Notes under the pieces: generated by a model
What the model was told of the DNA's origin: nothing
Databases searched by the model: none
Seen by the model: only the letters and a program-made list of their open reading frames with translations
Assembly: GCA_014803815.1 (NCBI GenBank)
Contig: JAAVAY010000023.1
Coordinates: 1-12,599 of the forward strand
DNA: 12,599 bases
Direction of reading: 5' to 3'
Source of the DNA: Allobaculum sp.
Lineage (GTDB): Bacteria; Bacillota_I; Bacilli_A; Erysipelotrichales; Erysipelotrichaceae
Shown here: positions 8,151-12,599 of the stretch, one piece after another
Position numbering within the stretch: position 1 is the stretch's first letter
Layout: the number at the start of each line of letters is the position of its first letter
Position numbers and translations under genes: made by a program

Positions 8151-8172
8151 AAAAGTCTAAGGAGAATAGACC

Positions 8173-8193
8173 ATGGCTGATTGTTTTCTTTAG
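8173..8193 (+). other. Possible six-codon leader ORF (MADCFL) before pta
   Basis: ATG 8173 has AAGGAG eight bases upstream, a better site than many genes here, but the frame stops after six codons. The region also carries repeated TAGAC/GTCTA arms (8138, 8155, 8167, 8191) and CCATG/CATGG (8171/8195) that can pair, so the motif may be part of a folded leader or a gene remnant. It is upstream of the likely pta promoter. Function uncertain. Confidence 0.2.
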
Positions 8194-8259
8194 ACATGGA
8201 AATCAAAAAGGAATTTCAAAGAGATTTGTTTTTTATCTCTTGTGAAGAAATACACCAAT

Positions 8260-8288
8260 TTTTCAAACGCTTTCACTCATGGTACTAT
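8260..8288 (+). promoter_or_regulatory. Candidate pta promoter
   Basis: TTTTCA (8260-8265) and TACTAT (8283-8288) with a 17-base spacer; transcription would start near 8295, about 40 bases before ATG 8335. Each hexamer matches four of six consensus bases. Confidence 0.45.
8262..8275 (+). promoter_or_regulatory. CcpA cre-like operator overlapping the pta -35
   Basis: TTCAAACGCTTTCA fits the palindromic cre consensus (TGWNANCGNTNWCA) at about 12 of 14 positions in either orientation, including the central CG. In Bacillus, pta is directly activated by CcpA through a cre upstream of the -35; here the site overlaps the -35, which would more often mean repression. Binding is inferred. Confidence 0.45.
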
Positions 8289-8334
8289 TGAAGGGAAGTA
8301 AATCTACACTTTAATGGAGTATAAGAGGTAGTTC

Positions 8335-9327
8335 ATGATTATTGATAAACTTATTGATCTTGTTCGAGGCAAAGATACACGTATTGTCTTTACAGAAGGC
8401 TGGGATCCACGTGTTATGGGCGCGGCTGTTAAACTTCAAAAAGATAATTTGGTAAAACCCATTTTGCTTGGGGAAAAAGAAGAAGTAGAAGCTTGCGCCA
8501 AAGAAAACGGATTTGATATCACCGGCATTGAAGTCATTGCTCCTTCAGAATTCAAAGACATCGATCAGATGGCGACCCGTATGGTTGACTTACGCCGTGG
8601 TCGTATTTCGATGGAAGGCGCACAAGAAGCTCTGACTCATACCAACTACTTTGGAACAATGCTTGTGGAAATGGGCTTGGCGGATGGCTTACTTGGTGGA
8701 GCCACATACTCCACAGCCGATACGGTTCGTCCAGCTTTACAGTTGATCAAGACTGCTCCTGGTGAATCTCTTGTTTCATCTACTTTTATTTTGATCAAAG
8801 ACGATAACCAGCTCTTCATGGCTGACTGTGCAATCAACCGCGATCCAAATCCAGATGAACTCGTTGAAATCGCCATTCAAACCGCTCAAACAGCGAAAAA
8901 ATTTGGGGTAGAACCACGTGTAGCGCTTCTTTCTTACTCGTCTTTTGGTTCAGCTACTGGTCATTGTGTAGCGAAAATGTCAGAAGCTACGACTCGTTTA
9001 AAACGTATGACGCTTGATTTTGCGGTGGATGGTGAAATGCAATTTGACTGTGCTGTTTCTCCAGAAGTAGCTGCTTTAAAAGCTCCAGATTCCCCCGTAG
9101 CGGGCTATGCCAATACTTTTGTTTTCCCAAACTTATCCTCTGGTAACATTGGCTATAAGATCGCCGCTCGTCTTGGGGGTTGGGAAGCCATCGGACCTAT
9201 TCTTCAAGGATTGAATGCTCCGATCAATGACTTATCTCGTGGAGCCAACGAAGAAGAAATTTATAAAATGGCGATTGTAACCGCTGCCCAAAAAGTGGCC
9301 CGCGATACTAAACTCGATCATATTTAA
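8335..9327 (+). CDS. pta: Phosphate acetyltransferase
   Basis: Interconverts acetyl-CoA and acetyl phosphate; with acetate kinase it makes ATP and acetate in overflow or fermentative metabolism. At 330 residues it is the short single-domain Gram-positive form. Signatures: RIVFTEGWDPRVMGAA, PILLGEKEEV, TNYFGTMLVEMGLADGLLGGA, the catalytic-region STADTVRPALQ, ADCAINRDPNPDELVEIA, ALLSYSSFGSA, DGEMQFDCAVSPE, and ANTFVFPNLSSGNIGYKIA near the end. GAGG (8325-8328) lies six bases before ATG 8335. Codons lean towards CGT and TCT more than in the neighbours, as expected of a highly expressed central-metabolism gene. No ackA is adjacent; it is a stand-alone unit with its own promoter and terminator. 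Confidence 0.98.
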   Translation: MIIDKLIDLVRGKDTRIVFTEGWDPRVMGAAVKLQKDNLVKPILLGEKEEVEACAKENGFDITGIEVIAPSEFKDIDQMATRMVDLRRGRISMEGAQEALTHTNYFGTMLVEMGLADGLLGGATYSTADTVRPALQLIKTAPGESLVSSTFILIKDDNQLFMADCAINRDPNPDELVEIAIQTAQTAKKFGVEPRVALLSYSSFGSATGHCVAKMSEATTRLKRMTLDFAVDGEMQFDCAVSPEVAALKAPDSPVAGYANTFVFPNLSSGNIGYKIAARLGGWEAIGPILQGLNAPINDLSRGANEEEIYKMAIVTAAQKVARDTKLDHI

Positions 9328-9337
9328 TGCCCACGGT

Positions 9338-9370
9338 AAGCTATTCAGTTTAGGCTGAATGGCTTTTTTT
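9338..9370 (+). terminator. Intrinsic terminator after pta
   Basis: AAGCTATTCAG (9338-9348) pairs with CTGAATGGCTT (9355-9365, one T.G wobble), followed by a T-run to 9370. Confidence 0.9.
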
Positions 9371-9416
9371 CTTTTGCATTTCTGTCTTATCCTCAAAAGA
9401 GGCTTTGAAAGGACGA

Positions 9417-9425
9417 TGGTATACT
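9417..9425 (+). promoter_or_regulatory. Extended -10 promoter for the intron-split gene
   Basis: TGGTATACT: a TGn extension with -10 TATACT at 9420-9425 and no good -35 at the right distance. Transcription would begin about 9431-9433, at or next to ATG 9433, so the first start codon may be leaderless. Confidence 0.45.
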
Positions 9426-9432
9426 AAAAGAG

Positions 9433-9669
9433 ATGAAAAAAAATGAAATAATTCCTTGGGACCTCGAAGAAGGTACGGCCATGGATTATGTAGATGGCGT
9501 CTTGTGTTTGGTAATAAAGGACGATGAGTGGAATGAAAACCAACTGCAAGCCGCTAATGATCCATTTTCGGTACTGGCTTGCGAGACCAATGGACTGCTG
9601 ATCTTTTTAGTAGAAGGCGGTCCTCTTGATTATTTGGTGTGGAATCCAAGTCCATGGAACCCACGTTTT
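9433..9669 (+). CDS. Unknown protein, exon 1 (5' of group I intron)
   Basis: Encodes 79 residues starting MKKNEIIPWDLEEGTAM and ending PSPWNPRF, immediately before the intron, whose first three bases are the stop codon TAG. It is predicted to be a soluble beta-rich domain with alternating hydrophobic strands (GVLCLVIKDDEW, GLLIFLVEGGPLDYLVW). I do not recognise the family. The start is uncertain: ATG 9433 has no clear ribosome binding site and sits where the extended -10 promoter would start transcription. ATG 9481 (MDYVDGVLC) has AAGG about nine bases upstream and is the alternative. The natural product is almost certainly the spliced form with the exon at 10102, about 175 residues in all; an unspliced transcript would yield this 79-residue piece only. 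Confidence 0.65.
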
Positions 9670-10101
9670 TAGTCAGTTGGTAGGGAAACTTGCCAATTAA
9701 GGAGAAATTCCAATACTGCTCGAATTGCTGAAATCCCCCAAAGCCGACTTTGCCTGGAAAGCTTTCCAGGCCACGAAAGTAGAAACAAATAGGTTGGATG
9801 GCGCATGGTTAAATCCTAAACGCTCTTTTTTATGCATCTCTTTGGATCCACTCTCAAAGGAATATGAATAAGAAAACAACGGGCAATCAGCAGCCAAGCT
9901 TTGAAAGAAGAAGGTTCAACGACTATCCCTCTTGAGGGGAGTAGGAATCAAGCGATTCCGAAGTGGGCAGCCCTTAGCACGTGATGGTGAAGGTGAAGAG
10001 ATAGTCTGTGCTCATGTGAAAGCATGAGAAGTTTGAAAAAAACTGTGCAAGTGTAGCGAACTTGTATGAACACGCCTTGCATTTTTTCATCATGCAAGCA
10101 G
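9670..10101 (+). ncRNA. Second group I intron (subgroup IA-like), related to the ung intron
   Basis: A 432-base intron with P (aattGCTGAaa, 9723-9733), Q (caaTCAGCagcc, 9884-9894), R (ggttcaacGACTA, 9913-9925) and S (agagaTAGTC, 9997-10006). P1 is GTTTT|T (9665-9670) with GGAAAC (9684-9689), with U9669.G9685 at the 5' splice site. P7.1 CCCTC/GAGGG (9927-9938), P7.2 GGAAT/ATTCC (9944-9959), P9 CTCATG/CATGAG (10011-10028), P9.1 AGTTT/AAACT (10030-10044), possible P9.2 CTTGCAT/ATGCAAG (10076-10098). The terminal G is placed at G10101: the end GCAAGCAG resembles GCAAACAG of the ung intron, and 3' exon CCTG (10103-10106) can form P10 with TAGG (9681-9684). G10056 and G10068 also keep the frame and are less likely alternatives. 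It exceeds the first intron mainly by a peripheral insertion around 9820-9875. No endonuclease gene. Confidence 0.88.
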
Positions 10102-10392
10102 ACCTGCGATTTTTATTTCAATGTACAAGAGTGCGACGAAAAAGAGGCTTTGTTGCAAGCGAGCAATTTGGAAGTCAAAGCTCTGTTGGTGGATAAAGAC
10201 AATGTCATCAAAGCCATCAAATCAGCGACTCTATCCAAGGTCTTAACCAAAGAGCTTCATGATCTCTTTGAAAAACAAGCGAAGTATCGTTTTTTACCTG
10301 GTGAATACGATGCGAACTTGGATGGATTGCAAGCGTCCTTTGAACCGGCCGAACTCGCGCGCTATGCCAAAGTGCAATTCGCACTCAAGTAA
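10102..10392 (+). CDS. Unknown protein, exon 2 (3' of group I intron)
   Basis: Encodes 96 residues beginning TCDFYFNVQECDEKEALL. With exon 1 the junction reads PWNPRF-TCDFYFNVQEC, a plausible strand, and both splice sites are at codon boundaries. The rest is mixed: a strand NLEVKALLVDKDN, helical segments (TLSKVLTKELHDLFEKQAKY), then PGEYDANLDGLQASFEPAELARYAKVQFALK. The frame stays open upstream to an ATG at 10066, but that ATG has no ribosome binding site and its first 12 codons overlap the proposed intron 3' end hairpin, so I regard it as an artefact. No family recognised, no signal peptide or membrane segment. Followed by a strong terminator. Confidence 0.65.
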   Translation, partial: TCDFYFNVQECDEKEALLQASNLEVKALLVDKDNVIKAIKSATLSKVLTKELHDLFEKQAKYRFLPGEYDANLDGLQASFEPAELARYAKVQFALK

Positions 10393-10432
10393 AGAAAAAA
10401 CCCAAGTTTTTCCGACTTGGGTCTTTCTTTTT
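10391..10432 (+). terminator. Intrinsic terminator after the intron-split gene
   Basis: ACCCAAGT (10400-10407) pairs with ACTTGGGT (10415-10422), with outer AAAGA/TCTTT pairing and a T-rich tail. Confidence 0.88.
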
Positions 10433-10440
10433 GGATAATG

Positions 10441-10468
10441 AAAGAGTTTTTAAGAAAGAGTTTTTAAA
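10441..10468 (+). repeat. Short tandem direct repeat
   Basis: AAAGAGTTTTTAA occurs twice (10441-10453 and 10456-10468) separated by two bases. It lies in the AT-rich spacer before the structured leader; it could be part of a promoter or protein-binding region, or a slippage duplication. Confidence 0.55.
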
Positions 10469-10511
10469 ATTTATAGATAAAAGAAGTTCTTAGCCATAAT
10501 AGGATAAAGGA

Positions 10512-10636
10512 AAAGTTCAAAGAGAGTCTCTCTTGCCTAGAATTTCTGGCTTCTATCTCGTTCGGGGAGAATTGAACTTTGGTAAAAAGAGAAGACATAA
10601 AAGAAAGAAGGAGAGGGTTTTGTCTTCAACCCAATA
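10512..10636 (+). promoter_or_regulatory. Structured leader RNA before the ACT/UPF0210 operon
   Basis: Two elements. First, AAAGTTCAA (10512-10520) pairs with TTGAACTTT (10572-10580), enclosing three consecutive hairpins: AGAGA/TCTCT (10521-10533), GCC/GGC with inner AGA/TCT (10535-10550) and TTCT/AGAA with inner CTC/GGG (10551-10571). Only one base is unpaired at the four-way junction. Second, GAAGACA (10591-10597) pairs with TGTCTTC (10621-10627), and GGGTT (10615-10619) with AACCC (10628-10632), an H-type pseudoknot arrangement whose first loop holds the AAGGAGA ribosome binding site. The start codon is four bases further on. This resembles a sensor plus translational switch, but I recognise no known riboswitch class and the fold is by eye only. 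Confidence 0.45.
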
Positions 10637-10912
10637 ATGGATATGAATGCAGTAATTAGTGTAATCGGCGAAGATCGCGTAGGCATTTTGGCCATGGCAG
10701 CCAATGGGTGTGCGAACCACAATGTGAATATCTTAGAAGTGGCTCAAACCATTTTGGATGGCATCTTTTCAATGACGATGATTGTCAATATGGATAAGAT
10801 GGACATCACCTTTGATGCCTTTGCTAATGAATTTGAGGCCCTAGGTATCGCCAACAACTTAGTCATTCGCGTGATGAACCAAGAAATTTTTCAAGCGATG
10901 CACACCATTTAG
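10637..10912 (+). CDS. ACT domain-containing protein, UPF0237 family
   Basis: A 91-residue, single ACT-domain protein: AVISVIGEDRVGILAMAANGCANHNVNILEV, QTILDGIFSMTMIVNM, then a second beta-alpha-beta half ending IRVMNQEIFQAMHTI. The order and length match UPF0237 proteins, which are usually paired with UPF0210 as here. ACT domains typically bind amino acids and regulate a partner, so a ligand-sensing role for the downstream protein is inferred. The start at ATG 10637 is 20 bases from AAGGAGAGG, unusually far, but a GGGTT/AACCC hairpin between them would close the gap; ATG 10643 is the alternative. It ends 12 bases before the next gene's ATG. Confidence 0.9.
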   Translation: MDMNAVISVIGEDRVGILAMAANGCANHNVNILEVAQTILDGIFSMTMIVNMDKMDITFDAFANEFEALGIANNLVIRVMNQEIFQAMHTI

Positions 10913-10924
10913 TGAGGTTGACGG

Positions 10925-12280
10925 ATGCAAACAGAAAAAATTTTAGAAACCATCAAGATGATCGATGAGGAATGCTTAGACATTCGCACCATCACGATGG
11001 GAATTTCGCTTTTGGATTGTGCAGATCAAGACATTCACGAATCATGCCGAAAAATTGAACGCAAAATTTGTCACTTAGCGAAGGATCTTGTCAAAGTTGG
11101 AGATGAAATCAGTCGCGAGTATGGCATCCCTGTGGTCAATAAACGCATTTCGGTTACACCCATTGCCTTTTTACTCGCGGCGAGTGGGGGAGATCCTGTC
11201 GAGTACGCTTTGACTTTAGAGCGCTGTGCTCAAAAATTAGGGGTGAACTTTATTGGTGGGTATTCGGCTTTGGTGCAAAAAGGCTATTCTCATGGGGATT
11301 ATGAACTCATCGAAAGCATTCCGCGCGCGCTTAGCCAAACGCAACACGTTTGCGCTTCGGTGAATATCGGTTCCACCAAAGCTGGCATCAATATGGATGC
11401 AATAAAACAAATGGGGCGGATCATTTTGGACAGTGCCAAAATGAGCGCAGACAACAATTGCCTTGGAGCGGCAAAATTAGTTGTGTTCTGCAATGCTCCA
11501 GAAGACAATCCCTTTATGGCAGGAGCCTTCCATGGCGTAGGTGAAGGGGATTGCGTTTTAAATGTTGGGGTTTCCGGCCCTGGCGTTGTAAGAGCGGTCT
11601 TAGCCAAAGCCTCCAAAAAAGCGCCTATGGATGAAATTGCAGATTTAATCAAACGAACCGCCTTCAAAATTACGCGTATGGGACAGATGGTTGGCCGTGA
11701 AGCGTCTAAACGGCTTGGCATTCCCTTTGGGATTGTGGATTTATCTTTAGCCCCTACTCCTGCAGTTGGCGACTCGGTTGCTTACATCTTGGAAGAAATG
11801 GGGTTGCAAACGTGTGGAGCCTATGGAACGACCGCTTGCTTAGCGATGTTAAACGATGCTGTAAAAAAAGGCGGCGTGATGGCTACAAGCCATGTCGGTG
11901 GGTTATCGGGAGCATTTATTCCTGTCTCCGAAGATGCGGGGATGATTCATGCGGCCACTACAGGCGTATTGAACTTGGAAAAACTTGAAGCCATGACAGC
12001 GGTTTGTTCGGTCGGTTTGGATATGATTGTGGTTCCAGGCAATACGAGTGCCGACATTCTTTCTGGTATTATTGCCGATGAAGCAGCCATTGGTATGGTG
12101 AACTCCAAAACTACAGCCGTGCGCTTGATTCCTGCCATTGGCAAACAAGTTGGCGACGTGTTGGACTTTGGAGGTCTTTTAGGCTCTGGTCCCGTGATGC
12201 CGATTAATCAAGAAAACAACTCGGTCTTTGTCAATCGAGGAGGGCGGATTCCCGCTCCACTTCAAGCCTTGAAAAACTAA
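10925..12280 (+). CDS. UPF0210 / DUF711 family protein (PFL-like fold family)
   Basis: A 451-residue cytoplasmic protein. It begins [32 protein letters not shown], as is typical of UPF0210, and contains the conserved [59 protein letters not shown], a Gly-rich [61 protein letters not shown] and a terminal [13 protein letters not shown]. Length is normal for the family. Its biochemical activity is not established as far as I know; structural relation to pyruvate formate-lyase-like folds is noted for the family. GAGG lies seven bases upstream of ATG 10925, and the preceding ACT protein gene is probably co-transcribed, suggesting a regulatory subunit or ligand sensor. Confidence 0.93.
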   Translation: MQTEKILETIKMIDEECLDIRTITMGISLLDCADQDIHESCRKIERKICHLAKDLVKVGDEISREYGIPVVNKRISVTPIAFLLAASGGDPVEYALTLERCAQKLGVNFIGGYSALVQKGYSHGDYELIESIPRALSQTQHVCASVNIGSTKAGINMDAIKQMGRIILDSAKMSADNNCLGAAKLVVFCNAPEDNPFMAGAFHGVGEGDCVLNVGVSGPGVVRAVLAKASKKAPMDEIADLIKRTAFKITRMGQMVGREASKRLGIPFGIVDLSLAPTPAVGDSVAYILEEMGLQTCGAYGTTACLAMLNDAVKKGGVMATSHVGGLSGAFIPVSEDAGMIHAATTGVLNLEKLEAMTAVCSVGLDMIVVPGNTSADILSGIIADEAAIGMVNSKTTAVRLIPAIGKQVGDVLDFGGLLGSGPVMPINQENNSVFVNRGGRIPAPLQALKN

Positions 12281-12295
12281 AAGAGGATGCAAGGA

Positions 12296-12324
12296 AAAAC
12301 GGTTCGCAAAAGAACCGTTTTTTT
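12296..12324 (+). terminator. Intrinsic terminator after the UPF0210 gene
   Basis: AAAACGGTTC (12296-12305) pairs with GAACCGTTTT (12312-12321), then a T-run to 12324. Confidence 0.92.
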
Positions 12325-12376
12325 GGGTAAGAGGAAGCCATTCGCTTTAAAGGAAATCCAATCCAAGAAAAAAATA

Positions 12377-12405
12377 TTGCGCTTTGAGTATCTCTATGCT
12401 TAAAT
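12377..12405 (+). promoter_or_regulatory. Candidate promoter for the T-box transcript
   Basis: TTGCGC (12377-12382) and TTAAAT (12400-12405), 17-base spacer, placed correctly to start transcription just before T-box Stem I. Moderate matches only. Confidence 0.4.
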
Positions 12406-12409
12406 CGTG

Positions 12410-12599
12410 ATGAATACGAAGATAAGAAGGAGTACGGATGGGAAGCTTGAAGAGAGGCAGTGGTTGGTGAGAACTGCTAGTGGAATGTCCCGAACGCATC
12501 TTGGAGTGCGGGTTGGCCCCCGCCGTCTCATCCGCGTTAAGGAAAAAAGAGTCCTGACCCCAGTGGGTATTTGTGTCAGGGAAGTCAGGTGGTACCGCG
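12410..12599 (+). promoter_or_regulatory. T-box leader (tRNA-sensing), truncated at window end
   Basis: Conserved elements in order: AGTA of the Stem I specifier loop (AAGGAGTACGG, about 12427-12437); AGAGAG followed by GCAGT-GGTTGGTGAGA-ACTGC, the Stem I apical module (12453-12479); GAACGCATCTTGGAG on the 3' side of the specifier loop; a GCGGG/CCCGC hairpin; GTTAAGG; a Stem III with CCTGAC/GTCAGG; and the T-box itself, AAGTCAGGTGGTACCGCG, at the last bases. By position after GAA and before ATC the specifier looks like CGC (Arg), which would make the downstream gene argS or an arginine gene; AAC or GCA are alternatives by a shifted reading. The terminator/antiterminator and the regulated gene lie beyond the window. 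Confidence 0.92.

Noticed and set aside
8196..8291. 31-codon frame (MEIKKEFQRDLFF...) before pta
   Set aside because: No ribosome binding site, and it runs through the cre-like site and the -10 of the pta promoter.
10066..10101. ATG 10066 as the start of an independent 108-codon gene
   Set aside because: No ribosome binding site, and the first 12 codons overlap the predicted 3' end of the group I intron, including its last hairpin.
10512..10580. tRNA gene suggested by the cloverleaf and GTTCG loop
   Set aside because: The D-like loop has three bases, the outer helix has nine pairs, there is no seven-base anticodon loop and no CCA-type end.

Overview
The window looks like a chromosomal stretch of a low-to-moderate-GC Gram-positive bacterium (Bacillota). 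The pointers are strong AGGAGG-type ribosome binding sites, many U-tailed intrinsic terminators, a T-box leader, an ECF-type folate transporter component, the UPF0237/UPF0210 gene pair and a possible CcpA-type cre site at pta. An Erysipelotrichia-like host is my guess from protein flavour only. UGA is a normal stop codon here. I see no transposase, integrase, CRISPR array, rRNA or tRNA gene.

Layout: (1) 1-1377, the 3' part of an S41 carboxyl-terminal processing protease with a PDZ domain and a C-terminal peptidoglycan-binding domain. (2) 1587-2138, a FolT-like folate ECF S component, convergent with folC (3389-2196, minus). (3) 3715-4806, ung, interrupted near its 5' end by a group I intron. 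(4) 4833-4928, a 31-residue single-span membrane peptide. (5) uvrB on the minus strand (6956-4974), divergent from ispG (7048-8112). (6) pta (8335-9327), with a cre-like site in its promoter. (7) 9433-10392, a gene of unknown function split by a second, related group I intron. (8) 10637-12280, an ACT-domain protein plus a UPF0210/DUF711 protein in an operon, preceded by a leader with a cloverleaf-like fold and a possible pseudoknot around the ribosome binding site. (9) ~12405-12599, a T-box leader cut by the window end; its gene lies outside.

The main discovery is the pair of group I introns (about 3759-4151 and 9670-10101). Both show the P, Q, R and S core elements, P1 helices with a U.G wobble at the 5' splice site, P7.1/P7.2 hairpins typical of subgroup IA, and compensatory base changes between the copies in P4, P7.1, P7.2 and P9. 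Neither encodes a homing endonuclease. Removing them restores one continuous frame in each host gene: Ung regains its usual N-terminus, and two orphan reading frames become one protein of about 175 residues. In the unspliced RNA each upstream exon meets a stop codon at once (intron 2) or within four codons (intron 1), so full-length protein depends on splicing.

Most other genes are housekeeping: folate uptake and polyglutamylation, uracil excision and nucleotide excision repair, MEP-pathway isoprenoid synthesis and acetate metabolism. Most units are separately terminated, so this is a chain of short transcription units, not one operon.
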